From Collinsella aerofaciens (GTDB taxonomy: Bacteria > Actinomycetota > Coriobacteriia > Coriobacteriales > Coriobacteriaceae), in assembly GCF_018785265.1 (NCBI RefSeq), contig NZ_WQPK01000045.1, forward strand, positions 248,001-312,000: a DNA stretch of 64,000 bases, read 5' to 3'. The position numbers and the translations under genes are program-made. Shown here one piece after another: positions 44,095 to 54,360 of this stretch (its first letter is position 1; each line of letters begins with the position of its first letter). The notes below the pieces were generated by a model that saw only the letters and a list, made by a program, of their open reading frames with translations, was not told the origin of the DNA and searched no databases.

Positions 44095-44853
44095 ATGATT
44101 AAGAACGAGAATGTCGAGGGCGAGCCTGCCTACGACGAGACGTACCGCCGCGGTCCCGTGGTCATGCGCGGCCCCATGATTCCTAAGGACAACACCTACG
44201 CCAACCTACTGGCGCCCGAGGAGTCGACCGACTGGCTGCATGCCGATCCGTGGCGCGTACTGCGCATCCAGGCCGAGTTTGTCGATGGCTTTGGCGCACT
44301 TGCCGAGTTAGGGCCTGCGGTGACCATCTTCGGTAGTGCCCGTACGCCCAAGACCGATCCGCTCTACAAGGCGGCGCGCACGGTCGGCCGTAAGATTGCC
44401 CAGCGCGGCGTGGCGGTTATCACCGGTGGCGGCCCCGGCATCATGGAAGCGGCCAACAAGGGAGCGGCGAGCGTCAACGGCAAGTCAGTCGGCCTGGGTA
44501 TCGAGCTTCCGCACGAGCATGGGCTCAACAAATACGTGAACCTCGGTATGGACTTCCGCTACTTCTTTGTACGCAAGACCATGTTCGTCAAATACAGCTC
44601 GGGCGCCATCGTGTTTCCCGGTGGTTTTGGCACGCTCGACGAGATGTTCGAGGTGCTCACGCTGGTGCAGACGCACAAGGTCAAGCGTATGCCGCTCGTT
44701 TTGGTGGGTACCGAGTACTGGCAGGGCCTGTTCGACTGGCTCAACGGCCCGGTGATGAGCGCCGGTATGATCAGCCCGCTCGATCCGGATCTGGTACACA
44801 TTACCGATGACCTCAACGAGGCTGTCGACATCGCCCTGAGCGGGCTGATGTAG
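44095..44853 (+). CDS. LOG-family protein (TIGR00730-type nucleotide phosphoribohydrolase)
   Basis: The 252-residue Rossmann-like protein has the LOG motifs GGGPGIMEAANKGA and PGGFGTLDEMFE, which bind the nucleotide phosphate and ribose. Members cleave nucleoside 5'-monophosphates, cytokinin type in plants; the bacterial substrate is unsettled. An N-terminal 70-residue extension with RGPVVMRGPMIPKD precedes the domain. ATG 44095 follows AGGAG by 6 nt, directly after the upstream terminator. Confidence 0.88.
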   Translation: MIKNENVEGEPAYDETYRRGPVVMRGPMIPKDNTYANLLAPEESTDWLHADPWRVLRIQAEFVDGFGALAELGPAVTIFGSARTPKTDPLYKAARTVGRKIAQRGVAVITGGGPGIMEAANKGAASVNGKSVGLGIELPHEHGLNKYVNLGMDFRYFFVRKTMFVKYSSGAIVFPGGFGTLDEMFEVLTLVQTHKVKRMPLVLVGTEYWQGLFDWLNGPVMSAGMISPLDPDLVHITDDLNEAVDIALSGLM

Positions 44854-44864
44854 AGTAGCTAAAA

Positions 44865-44926
44865 TGGGACGGGGCTAAAAAGACTGGTCTGAAACGTTTG
44901 ATACCAGTCTTTTTAGCCCCGTCCCA
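44865..44926. repeat. Perfect 24-bp palindrome between LOG and DegV genes
   Basis: 44865-44888 (TGGGACGGGGCTAAAAAG and so on) is perfectly inverted at 44903-44926 around a 14-nt loop. It shares GGGACGGGG/CCCCGTCCC with the element at 34240-34360. It can end transcription of the LOG gene. Confidence 0.75.
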
Positions 44927-44943
44927 AATGAACTGCTTCTAAG

Positions 44944-45006
44944 TTGCGGTGGAATAGGGATTGATTTGCGGCTGATGAGCCAAAAACAGTCCCTATTCCA
45001 CCGCAA
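44944..45006. repeat. Convergent-gene hairpin C, copy 2
   Basis: TTGCGGTGGAATAGGGA (44944-44960) pairs perfectly with 44990-45006. The loop contains GGC/GCC, the reverse of the GCC/GGC in copy 1. It lies between convergent genes, as copy 1 does. Confidence 0.65.
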
Positions 45007-45021
45007 GTGGTAAAGGTGCCC

Positions 45022-45882
45022 CTAGTGGATGGGCTGGTAGCGGGGGCAGTAGCTGATGGCGATGGCGTCGACGCCTACATGGGTGGCGATGGTGCAGCCG
45101 ATGGGGCCGGTGCCGGCGTCTACGTAGTCCTGGCCCGCGAGCGCCTCGTTGACAAGTTCCTGCTCCTCGGCAGCACCGGTCGTGAGCACGCGAACGCTTG
45201 AGCCCGGGTGCTCGGTCAAAAACTCGAGGCAGTTAGCCATGGTGTTCGCAACGATGCGCTTGGCTCCGCGGCCCTTCTTGATGGCCTTGATCTCGCCCGA
45301 CTGCCACTCCGGCGAAACGGCCAGGCGAATGTTGAGCATCTGCGTGAGCTGGCCGGCGAGCTTGGGCGCGCGGCCGTTCTTAACGAGGTTCTCGAGCGTG
45401 CGGGGAATCAGCAGCAGGTGGGCGTCGGGCAGCGTCGCGCGGATCTGCGCCTCGGTCTCGTCCAGGCTGCGGCCGTCCTCGCGCATGGCCAGCGCGTACT
45501 CCACCAGCAGGCCCTCGGCGCCCGAGCCGGTGCGCGAGTCGATGCAGCGCACGTCGAGCTCGTGCGTTTCGGCCGTCAGGCTGGCGTTGGCATAGCAGGC
45601 GGACCACTCGCTGCACAGCGAGATAAAGATGGCGCTATCGTGACCGTCGGCGCGCACGCGGTCAAAGAGTTCCTTGAACTCGCCGGCACTCGGCTGCGAG
45701 GTGTGCGGCAGCTGCTCGGAGCCGGCCATGCGGGCGACGTACTCTTGGGCGGTAATCTGCACCTGGTCGAGCAGGTCCTCGCCCTCGATAATCACATGCA
45801 GCGGAATCACGTAAATGCCGAGCTCTTGGGCGCGGGCGGGGGAGATGTCCGACGTGGAGTCGGTTATGATGGCAAAAGACAT
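45022..45882 (-). CDS. DegV-family fatty-acid-binding protein (copy 2)
   Basis: The 286-residue protein begins with the DegV strand FAIITDSTSDISP and has HTSQPSAGEFKELF, FISLCSEWSACYANA (the usual SSxLSGTY loop, here altered to CSEWSACY) and the C-terminal VDAGTGPIGCTIATHVGVDAI. It is a diverged paralogue of the gene at 30667. The altered loop may change lipid choice. ATG 45882 lies 6 nt after GAAAGGTG. Convergent with the LOG gene. Confidence 0.9.
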   Translation of the reverse strand: MSFAIITDSTSDISPARAQELGIYVIPLHVIIEGEDLLDQVQITAQEYVARMAGSEQLPHTSQPSAGEFKELFDRVRADGHDSAIFISLCSEWSACYANASLTAETHELDVRCIDSRTGSGAEGLLVEYALAMREDGRSLDETEAQIRATLPDAHLLLIPRTLENLVKNGRAPKLAGQLTQMLNIRLAVSPEWQSGEIKAIKKGRGAKRIVANTMANCLEFLTEHPGSSVRVLTTGAAEEQELVNEALAGQDYVDAGTGPIGCTIATHVGVDAIAISYCPRYQPIH

Positions 45883-46032
45883 AATTGCACCTTTCGTTGG
45901 GGCGCGACGGCGCGGCCTTCTGAGAGCAAAGTGCGACAAGTATAGTGGAGTTGCTCTACATTGCTAGGTTAAATTGTTGAATAGTCAACAGTTTGAAGTG
46001 TCGGTGTGGAAATCGTCAACTGGGGAAGAGGG

Positions 46033-46701
46033 ATGCCGATGGAGGCGCTGGAGATATGCAAGCGGCCGGTCGTGCTGTTTGATTTTGATGGCACGGTGGC
46101 CGATACGGGTCGGGCGGTGATGACCTCGACGCGCAAGACGCTGGCTGCACGCGGGTTTTCGGAGGCGCAGATGGGTGACCTGCGTCGCATGATCGGGCCG
46201 CCCCTGTGGAAGAGTTTTCACGACTTTTATGGCTTCTCCCGCGAGGATTCGCTTGTGGTGGCCGACGAGTACCGCGCCTTTTTTGACGAGCTGGGACCGG
46301 AGGAGTATCCCGTGTTCGACGGGATCCCCGAGCTGCTGGATGGGTTGGTCGCCCAGGGCAAGCGCTTGGCCGTGGCGACGTCGCGCATGGAGGCGAAGTG
46401 TATCGACATGGTGCATGAGCTGGGTCTTTCTCAGTTTGAGGCGGTGGCTGGCATGAATCCGCTGCAGGGGCGCGAGACCAAGGCCGATTCGGTCCGCGAT
46501 GCCCTGGCAGAGCTCGGTATGACGGCGTGCGATGCCGTGATGATCGGCGATCGCTTCAACGATGTGGAGGGCGCGCACGCAATGGGCGTACCGTGCATCG
46601 GTATCTATTCGGGCGCGGCGGCGCCGGGCGAGCACGAGGCGGCGGGTGCCGATGCAGTGGTGCACTCGGTGGCCGAGCTTGCTAAACTTTTCGCTATATA
46701 A
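46033..46701 (+). CDS. HAD-family phosphatase, phosphoglycolate phosphatase-like
   Basis: The 222-residue protein has all HAD motifs: VLFDFDGTVADT (nucleophile Asp), VATSR for motif II, the Lys in GRETKADSV and VMIGDRFNDVEGA for motif IV. The cap is the small helical type seen in Gph/PGPase. Substrate remains open. ATG 46033 follows GGAAGAGGG; ATG 46039 and an upstream GTG at 46006 are alternatives. It precedes the dipeptidase gene in the same direction by about 55 nt. Confidence 0.88.
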   Translation: MPMEALEICKRPVVLFDFDGTVADTGRAVMTSTRKTLAARGFSEAQMGDLRRMIGPPLWKSFHDFYGFSREDSLVVADEYRAFFDELGPEEYPVFDGIPELLDGLVAQGKRLAVATSRMEAKCIDMVHELGLSQFEAVAGMNPLQGRETKADSVRDALAELGMTACDAVMIGDRFNDVEGAHAMGVPCIGIYSGAAAPGEHEAAGADAVVHSVAELAKLFAI

Positions 46702-46755
46702 GTACTTGATGTGAGGGGCGGGCGTACCCGTCGCTCATTGGTAAGGAGGCAGTCC

Positions 46756-48192
46756 ATGAATCAGGTGGAGCAGAGCGTCGCTGAGTATGTCGACGAGGTC
46801 TGGGAGGATGTCGTCGCCGATATCGAGCAGCTGGTGAGTTATCCGTCCGTAGCCGTTGCTGCCGATGCGGAGCCTAGCGCGCCGTTTGGCCGCCCGGTTC
46901 GTGATGCGCTCGATTGCGCGCTCGGCATTGCGCAAAAGCTCGGCTACCAGACGAGCGACGACGAGGGCTATGTGGGCATTGCCGATATCCCGGGTCGCGG
47001 CGACAAGCAGCTCGCGACCATCTGCCACGTGGACGTGGTGCCCGCCGGCCCCGGCTGGAACACCGACCCGTTTGCGATGGAGCGTCGCGAGGGATGGCTG
47101 CTCGGCCGTGGCGTGATTGATGACAAGGGTCCGGCGGTGTTGTCGCTCTACGCCGGTGCCTACCTGCTCAAGCACGGCATTGTGCCGCGCTATACCTTTC
47201 GCGCGCTGCTGGGCTGCGATGAGGAAGTGGGCATGTCCGACGTTCACCATTATCTGGAGGACCACGCAGACCCCGACTTTTTGTTTACGCCCGATGCCGA
47301 GTTCCCGGTCTGCAATGCTGAGAAGGGCCAGTTTGGGGCGACGTTTGTGAGCCCCAAGATCGACGGCGGGCGCATTGTGTCCTGGAGCGGTGCCGAGGCG
47401 AGCAACGCCATTCCGTCGCAGTCCATCTGCGAGCTCGCGATTGCCGCCGATGAGCTGCCGGCGCCCGTTGAGAACGCCGACCGCCTGGAGATCACGGCGC
47501 TCGATAACGGGCACGCGCAGATTTTTGCCCATGGCATTGGCGGTCATGCCTCGATGCCCGAGGGAACGATTAACGCCGTCGGCCTGATCGTGGCGTATCT
47601 GCGCGAGGCCGAGGACGCGTTTGGTGCACGCGACGAGCGCCTGCTGACGCCTGCCGAGCACGAGTTCGTCAAGTTCCTGGCCTTTGTGCATGCGGATGCC
47701 TATGGCCGCGGCCTGGGTATCGATGCGACGAGTCCGGCGTTTGGCCCGCTTACCTGCAACGCTGGCGTCATCCGCGTGGCGGATGGCCATATTGAGCAGG
47801 TCATCGACGTCCGCTTCCCCGATAGCACCAGTGCCGATACCATCCGCGAGCAGCTCGACCCGCTCGTGGGCCGTTTTGGCGTGACGTGCCAGCTGGGTCG
47901 CGCTAAGGTGCCGTTCTCGGTGTCTGCCGACGATCCGGCCGTGAAGGCGCTTATTTGTACCTATAACGAGTTTACGGGCAAGCATGCTGAGCCCTTTGCC
48001 ATGGGCGGTGGCACCTATGCGCGCAACTTTGCCCGCGCCGTCTCGTTTGGCCCCGAAGAGACCGGCCTGGAGCTGCCCGAGTGGGGCGGCCAGATGCACG
48101 GTCCCAACGAGTGCGCCAACGAGGAACAGCTCAAGCAGGCGCTCAAGATTTATATCGTGGCGATCCTGCGCCTCAACGAACTTGAACTATAG
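46756..48192 (+). CDS. M20-family dipeptidase, PepV-like
   Basis: The 478-residue metallopeptidase has the M20 metal ligands: His in ICHVDVVPAG, Asp in GRGVIDDKGP (bridging), catalytic Glu pair in GCDEEVGMSD, Asp in FTPDAEFPV and the C-terminal His in QMHGPNE. A lid domain lies between about 190 and 330. It cleaves dipeptides in the cytoplasm. ATG 46756 follows AAGGAGG. The stop G at 48192 is the first base of the following structured element. Confidence 0.9.
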   Translation: MNQVEQSVAEYVDEVWEDVVADIEQLVSYPSVAVAADAEPSAPFGRPVRDALDCALGIAQKLGYQTSDDEGYVGIADIPGRGDKQLATICHVDVVPAGPGWNTDPFAMERREGWLLGRGVIDDKGPAVLSLYAGAYLLKHGIVPRYTFRALLGCDEEVGMSDVHHYLEDHADPDFLFTPDAEFPVCNAEKGQFGATFVSPKIDGGRIVSWSGAEASNAIPSQSICELAIAADELPAPVENADRLEITALDNGHAQIFAHGIGGHASMPEGTINAVGLIVAYLREAEDAFGARDERLLTPAEHEFVKFLAFVHADAYGRGLGIDATSPAFGPLTCNAGVIRVADGHIEQVIDVRFPDSTSADTIREQLDPLVGRFGVTCQLGRAKVPFSVSADDPAVKALICTYNEFTGKHAEPFAMGGGTYARNFARAVSFGPEETGLELPEWGGQMHGPNECANEEQLKQALKIYIVAILRLNELEL

Positions 48193-48370
48193 TTACGCGG
48201 TTTTACCAAACCGCGTAACCAGTCGACGCTGCAAGCCCGCCAGAGCGGCAATCTGCCTTTCAACTTCGGTGGCATGATCAAAAGATCAATGCCACCTTGT
48301 TTCATGGCACCTTGCTCTCTCTGGCGGGCTTTCGCTGTCGTTGCCAAAACATCGGCGTTGCTGGGGTAGT
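48192..48370 (+). ncRNA. Putative structured RNA element, copy 3 (after the PepV-like gene)
   Basis: P1 is GTTACGCGGTTT/AAACCGCGTAAC (48192-48219) with a TACC loop. P2 pairs CAAGCCCGCCAGAG with CTCTGGCGGGCTTTCG. P3 is GGTGGCAT/ATGCCACC with inner GATC-AAAA-GATC. TCGACGCTGC and CATCGGCGTTG are shared with the other copies. Confidence 0.6.
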
Positions 48371-48424
48371 CGTTGGGGACGTTCTTAAATGACTAGTCAA
48401 ACAAGACTGTCTCCAATGACTACC
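48366..48424. repeat. Dispersed hairpin repeat B, copy 3
   Basis: GTAGTCGTTGGGGACGTTCTT pairs imperfectly with AAGACTGTCTCCAATGACTA. It follows directly on structured element copy 3. The remaining 48425-48625 stretch holds the pstS promoter region; no Pho box was identified with confidence. Confidence 0.6.
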
Positions 48425-48625
48425 TTCCTCTGGTGTAAAAGGCGCGCCACGCTAAATGCCGGGTTTGTTATTCGTTTGTAAAGGCCGTGCTGCGCTTGCG
48501 GTAAGGGTCTATCAGATGCCCGTAAAAAACCGCAGTTGGCGCGGGTGCTGCCCGGTCGGGGTCGTATCTTTCCAAACAGCAAAGCGGGCAGGGTACCCGC
48601 GAGTCGCATGTACGAAAGGAAGATC

Positions 48626-49567
48626 ATGCTCGATCAGGCTTATTCTCGTCGTCAGTTCCTCGGCCTCGCTGGTGGTTTTGCCAGCATCGTCGGTCTCGGT
48701 CTCGTTGGTTGCGGCGGCTCCGGCGCATCCGACGCCGCCGACAAGGGTAGCGCCGCTGCTACTGCCGAGTCCGTCTCCGGCGAGGTGACCTACGACGGTG
48801 CCTCCTCGTTCCAGGCTCTCGTCGAGGCTGCTGCCGAGAAGTTCATGGATGCCAACCCGGACGTCTCCGTTTCCGGCTCGGGCAACGGTTCGGGCAAGGG
48901 TCTGACCGCTGTCGCCGCAGGCACCGTCACCATCGGTAACTCCGACGTCTTCGCCGAGACCAAGCTCGAGGCCGACCAGGTCAAGAACCTCGTCGACCAC
49001 GAGGTTGCCGTCGTGGGCATGGGTCCCGTCGTCTCCAAGAACGTGACGGTCGACGACCTGTCCCTCGAGCAGCTCAAGGGCATCTTCTCTGGCCAGATCA
49101 CCAACTGGAAGGAGGTCGGCGGCGACGACGCCACCATCGTCGTCCTCAACCGCAAGGCCGGCTCCGGCACCCGCGCCACCTTCGAGGCCGCCGTCTTTGG
49201 CGACGAGGCCGTCGACTTTAAGGGCGACGCCGAGCTCGACAAGTCCGGCGACGTCCAGACTCAGATGGGCAGCACCGATAACGCCATCTCCTACCTCGAC
49301 TTCTCGCACTTCGATGACTCCAAGTTCAACGCCATCAAGGTCGAGGGCGTCGAGCCCAAGAGTGCAAACGTCACCGACGACTCCTTTAAGATCTGGGCTA
49401 CCGAGCACATGTACTGCTCCAAGGACGCCGACGAGGCCACCAAGGCCTTCCTGGAGTTCATGCTCTCCGACGACGTCCAGGGCAAGCTCGTCGAGGAGCA
49501 GGGCTTTATCCCCGTCTCTGCCATGAAGGTCGTCAAGGACGCCAGCGGCAAGGTCTCCGCTAAATAA
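48626..49567 (+). CDS. pstS: Phosphate ABC transporter substrate-binding lipoprotein PstS
   Basis: The 313-residue protein has a twin-arginine-like start (YSRRQFLGLAGGFASIVGLG) ending in the lipobox LVGC, a Ser/Ala linker, and a periplasmic-binding fold. Phosphate-binding segments are TYDGASSFQAL, SGSGNGSGKGLTAV, IGNSDVFAE and RKAGSGTRATFE. It delivers phosphate to PstCA. ATG 48626 follows GAAAGGA; upstream in-frame starts add no conserved sequence. First gene of pstSCAB; phoU is not present here. Confidence 0.94.
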   Translation: MLDQAYSRRQFLGLAGGFASIVGLGLVGCGGSGASDAADKGSAAATAESVSGEVTYDGASSFQALVEAAAEKFMDANPDVSVSGSGNGSGKGLTAVAAGTVTIGNSDVFAETKLEADQVKNLVDHEVAVVGMGPVVSKNVTVDDLSLEQLKGIFSGQITNWKEVGGDDATIVVLNRKAGSGTRATFEAAVFGDEAVDFKGDAELDKSGDVQTQMGSTDNAISYLDFSHFDDSKFNAIKVEGVEPKSANVTDDSFKIWATEHMYCSKDADEATKAFLEFMLSDDVQGKLVEEQGFIPVSAMKVVKDASGKVSAK

Positions 49568-49593
49568 ATAATCGCCCCCCGGAAAGGTTTGCA

Positions 49594-50502
49594 ATGGCAA
49601 AACAGCTGCCAAAACGCGACCTTGAGAACGTGGGCCTGGGCGTCACGGGTGCGTGCGTTGCGCTCGTGACGCTTGTCGTTGCCGCGCTCATCTTTATGGT
49701 CGCCCAAAAGGGCCTCTCGGCTTTTCTCAAGGACGGCGTCTCGGTCGTCGAGTTCTTTACCGGCACCAAGTGGGACCTGGCCAACACGGCCGAAAACGGC
49801 CTACCTTATACCGGCGCCCTGCCCCTGATCGTCACCTCGTTTGCGGTCATGGTGCTCTCCACACTTATCGCGCTGCCCATCGCCATCGGCTCTGCCATCT
49901 TTGCGGTCGAGATCCAACCCAAATTTGGCTCCAAGGTCTTTCAACCGCTTATTGAGCTTTTGACCGGCATTCCCTCGGTCGTCTTTGGCCTGATTGGCTT
50001 TCACGTGGTCGTCGGCCTTATGAAGAGCGTTTTCCACGTGAGTACGGGTCTGGGCATCTTGCCCGGCGCCATCGTGCTGGCCGTCATGATCCTGCCGACT
50101 ATGACCACGCTTTCGGTCGATGGCCTGCGTGCCGTGCCCGACAGCTACCGTCAGGGCTCGCTCGCGCTGGGCTACACCCGCTGGCAGACCATCTGGCACG
50201 TGGTGCTCAAGTCTGCCATGCCGTCGCTCATGACCGCGGTCATCCTTGGCATGACCCGCGCCTTTGGCGAGACGCTCGCCGTGCGCATGGTTATCGGCGG
50301 TATCGAGGCCATGCCGACGTCGCTGCTGTCGCCGGCGTCCACCATCACCACCACGCTCACCACGTCCATGGCGGTCTATGCCGAGGGCTCGGCCCAGGAC
50401 GATGTTCTGTGGGCGCTAGGTCTGCTGCTGATGGGCATGAGTCTCATCTTCATCCTGATCATCCACCTTATCGGCCGCAAGGGGGCGAAGGCTCGTGGCT
50501 AG
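49594..50502 (+). CDS. pstC: Phosphate ABC transporter permease PstC
   Basis: The 302-residue permease has six predicted helices and the EAA-type loop (ALGYTRWQTIWHVVLKSAMP), preceded by PSVVFGLIGFHV and PTMTTLSVDGLRAVPDSYRQG. It forms the membrane channel with PstA. ATG 49594 has GGAAAGG upstream and lies 26 nt after pstS. The stop overlaps the pstA start by 8 nt. Confidence 0.94.
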   Translation: MAKQLPKRDLENVGLGVTGACVALVTLVVAALIFMVAQKGLSAFLKDGVSVVEFFTGTKWDLANTAENGLPYTGALPLIVTSFAVMVLSTLIALPIAIGSAIFAVEIQPKFGSKVFQPLIELLTGIPSVVFGLIGFHVVVGLMKSVFHVSTGLGILPGAIVLAVMILPTMTTLSVDGLRAVPDSYRQGSLALGYTRWQTIWHVVLKSAMPSLMTAVILGMTRAFGETLAVRMVIGGIEAMPTSLLSPASTITTTLTTSMAVYAEGSAQDDVLWALGLLLMGMSLIFILIIHLIGRKGAKARG

Positions 50503-51417
50503 CACGCGTATCCACATCGACGAGGCGAGGCTCGGGCGTGTCCAAAAGCAGGACCGCTTCGCCACGGGCGTGTTGACGGCGATCGTCGCCATCGTCATGC
50601 TCATCGTCGTCTCCATGGTGGCCTATATCCTGTTCGAGGGCATCTCGACGCTGTTCCAGCCGGGCTTTCTCACGGAGCCGTCGCGCGCCAACGGAACGCA
50701 GGGCGGCGTGCTCTACCAGCTGTTCGACTCGTTCTACCTGCTGCTGATCACCCTGATCATCTCGGTGCCCATCAGCCTGGGTGGCGCAGTCTTTTTGGTT
50801 GAGTACGCACCCGACGGACCCGTCCGCGACATTGCCTCCACCGCCATCGAGACGCTGTCCTCGCTGCCTTCCATCGTTGTCGGCATGTTCGGTTTTCTGG
50901 TGTTCTCGGTGCAGCTGGGCTGGAAGTACTCCATCATCTCCGGCGCCGTCGCGCTCACCATGTTCAATATCCCCATTCTGGTGCGCGTGATCCAGCAGGC
51001 GCTCGAGGACGTGCCGCAGGCCCAGCGCGATGCGTGCCTGGCCATGGGCCTCACCCGCTGGGAGGCCACGCTGCACATCCTGATTCCCGAGGCCATGCCC
51101 GCTATCGTGACCGGCATCGTGCTTTCGGCCGGCCGCGTCTTTGGCGAGGCCGCGGCGCTGCTCTTTACCTCGGGCATGAGCTCGCCGGTTCGCCTCAACT
51201 TCTTGAGCCTTAACCTGTCGAGCCCTACTTGCGCCTGGAACGTGTTCCGCCCCGGTGAGTCGCTCGCCGTGCATATCTACAAGATCTATGGCGAAGGCAG
51301 CCCCGAGGCCCAGCAGATCGTTTGGGGTACCGCGGCACTGCTGATGATTTGCGTGCTGCTGTTTAACGTAATCGCCCGCATTGTGGGCAAGCAACTGGCA
51401 AGGAAGATGACGGCCGA

Positions 51418-51421
<4 letters not shown>
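50495..51421 (+). CDS. pstA: Phosphate ABC transporter permease PstA
   Basis: The 308-residue permease contains six predicted helices, LSSLPSIVVGMFGFLVFSV, and the EAA loop AMGLTRWEATLHILIPEAMP. The start is GTG 50495, overlapping pstC by 8 nt with GGGGGCGAAGG upstream. The last codon region overlaps pstB (ATGA). It pairs with PstC in the phosphate channel. Confidence 0.94.
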
Positions 51422-52290
<869 letters not shown>

Positions 52291-52346
52291 TCCGGGACAT
52301 GCTTGAGGCCCGCGGCGGCCACGGTTGCCGCGGGACTGATTGGAGA

Positions 52347-52384
52347 GGCGGGTCATCTCTTGTGGGAGATGGCCCGCCTTTTGC
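52347..52384 (+). terminator. Terminator of pstSCAB
   Basis: GGCGGGTCATCTC pairs with GAGATGGCCCGCC, followed by TTTT at 52379-52382. A further GC hairpin (CCCGCGGC/GCCGCGGG) lies just upstream at 52310-52333. Confidence 0.85.
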
Positions 52385-52494
52385 TCTGCGACCGAAACGA
52401 CCACCACAAAGGGGACAGGCGCCTTCGTGGTGGTTTGGGGTGGGGCTCGCTGCTATCATGGACAACGTTGAATTTCTAAGAAGGAGCAGGGCAT

Positions 52495-54354
52495 ATGGCG
52501 ATTCTTTTGGGATGCGATTCCGTCAGCCTAGAGTTTCCCACCAAGCATATTTTCGATAGCGTGACGCTCGGCGTGGGCGAGGGCGACCGCATTGGTATTG
52601 TCGGCAAAAACGGCGACGGCAAGTCGACGCTGCTGAGCGTGCTCGCCGGCACGCTGGAGCCCGACGACGGCCGCGTGACGCACCGTCGCGGCACCACGAT
52701 TGGTCTGCTCGGCCAAAAGGACCAGCTTGTCGACACCGATACCGTGCATCATGCCGTTGTGGGCGACGCGCCTGAGTACGAGTGGGCGTCGAGCCCCCGC
52801 ACGCGCCAGATTCTCGCCGGTCTTATTAGCGATGTGCCCTGGGAGGGCACGGTTGGCGAGCTTTCGGGCGGCCAGCGCCGTCGCGTGGACCTCGCGCGCC
52901 TGCTGATTGGTGACTACGACGTGCTCATGCTCGACGAGCCCACCAACCACCTGGACATGCGCACCATCAACTGGCTCGCGCGTCACCTTAAGGCCCGCTG
53001 GCAGCGCGGTCAGGGCGCCATGCTCGTGGTCACGCACGACCGCTGGTTCTTGGACGAGGTCTGCACCAGCATGTGGGAGGTCCACGATGGCCAGGTCGAT
53101 CCCTTCGAGGGCGGCTATTCGGCCTACATCCTGCAGCGCGTAGAGCGCGACCGCATGGCCGCGGTTACCGAGGAGCGCCGTCGCAACATGGCGCGCAAGG
53201 AGCTCGCGTGGCTGAGCCGCGGTGCCCAGGCTCGTTCCACCAAGCCCAAGTTTCGCGTGGATGCCGCTCGTGAGCTGATCGCCGACGTGCCGCCCGTGCG
53301 TGACGAGCTGGAGCTCAAGCGCTTGGCCGTGAGCCGCTTGGGCAAGCAGGTTATCGATGTGGTCGACGTGGATGCCGGCTATGCCGATACCGACGGCGCG
53401 CCCAAGCAGGTGCTCACCGATGTGACCTGGCTCATTGGTGCGGGCGACCGCTATGGCCTTTTGGGTGAGAATGGCGCTGGCAAGTCGACGCTGCTTGATG
53501 TGATCCAGGGTAAAATTGCGCCCACGCGCGGCCGCGTGAAGATTGGCCAGACGGTACGCTTTGGCGTGCTGTCGCAGCAGCTCGAGGAGCTCGAGCCCTA
53601 CATGGGCGACACGATCCGCGAGGTGCTCAGCAACTATAAGAAGTACTACGTCATCGACGGCAAGGAGACTTCGCCCGAGAAGCTCTGCGAGCGCCTGGGA
53701 TTTACGACGCAGCAGCTCTGGAGCCGCATCGGCGATCTTTCGGGCGGCCAGCGCCGTCGCCTGTCGCTGCTGCTGACGATCCTGGACGAGCCCAACGTGC
53801 TCATCCTGGACGAGCCCGGCAACGACCTGGATACCGACATGCTCGCGATTGTCGAGGACCTGCTCGACGGCTGGCCCGGCACGTTGATCCTGGTGACACA
53901 CGACCGCTTCTTGATGGAGCGCGTGACCGACCAGCAGTGGGCGCTGATCGACGGTCACCTGACGCATATGCCCGGCGGCGTCGACCAGTACCTGCGCCTG
54001 TGCAACGCCACCGCCGAAGACGAGCCCGTGGGTGCGCCGAGTGCCAAGACCGGCACGTTTGACACCGGTGCCGCGGCGGCTGCGGCCGAAAAGCCCAAGT
54101 CGAGCGGCCAGCCCAATGGCCTTTCCAACGCCGAACGCCAGAAGCTCCGCCGCGAGGTGAGCTCGCTCGAGCGCAAAATGGAGACGCAGCGCGCACGCGT
54201 GGAGGAGGCCGAGGCCGCGATGACCCAGGTCGACCCCACCAATTACACGGCGCTGGGCGAGCAGCAGGCAAAGATCGACGAGGCCCACGCTGCCATGGAC
54301 GAGTTGGAGATGGCGTGGCTCGAGGCGAGCGAGAAGCTCGAGGGCGAGGAGTAG
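52495..54354 (+). CDS. ABC-F family ATP-binding protein (Uup-like)
   Basis: The 619-residue soluble protein has two ABC cassettes: Walker A GKNGDGKST and GENGAGKST, signatures ELSGGQRRRVDLAR and LSGGQRRRLSLLL, Walker B LMLDEPTNHLD and LILDEPGNDLD. The linker between cassettes is present, and a C-terminal coiled coil (about 550-619, Ser/Gln/Glu-rich) resembles the Uup DNA/RNA-binding tail. ABC-F proteins act on ribosomes, for translation regulation or antibiotic protection. No membrane partner is present. The next gene starts 6 nt after its stop. Confidence 0.92.
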   Translation: MAILLGCDSVSLEFPTKHIFDSVTLGVGEGDRIGIVGKNGDGKSTLLSVLAGTLEPDDGRVTHRRGTTIGLLGQKDQLVDTDTVHHAVVGDAPEYEWASSPRTRQILAGLISDVPWEGTVGELSGGQRRRVDLARLLIGDYDVLMLDEPTNHLDMRTINWLARHLKARWQRGQGAMLVVTHDRWFLDEVCTSMWEVHDGQVDPFEGGYSAYILQRVERDRMAAVTEERRRNMARKELAWLSRGAQARSTKPKFRVDAARELIADVPPVRDELELKRLAVSRLGKQVIDVVDVDAGYADTDGAPKQVLTDVTWLIGAGDRYGLLGENGAGKSTLLDVIQGKIAPTRGRVKIGQTVRFGVLSQQLEELEPYMGDTIREVLSNYKKYYVIDGKETSPEKLCERLGFTTQQLWSRIGDLSGGQRRRLSLLLTILDEPNVLILDEPGNDLDTDMLAIVEDLLDGWPGTLILVTHDRFLMERVTDQQWALIDGHLTHMPGGVDQYLRLCNATAEDEPVGAPSAKTGTFDTGAAAAAAEKPKSSGQPNGLSNAERQKLRREVSSLERKMETQRARVEEAEAAMTQVDPTNYTALGEQQAKIDEAHAAMDELEMAWLEASEKLEGEE

Positions 54355-54360
54355 GCGAGG

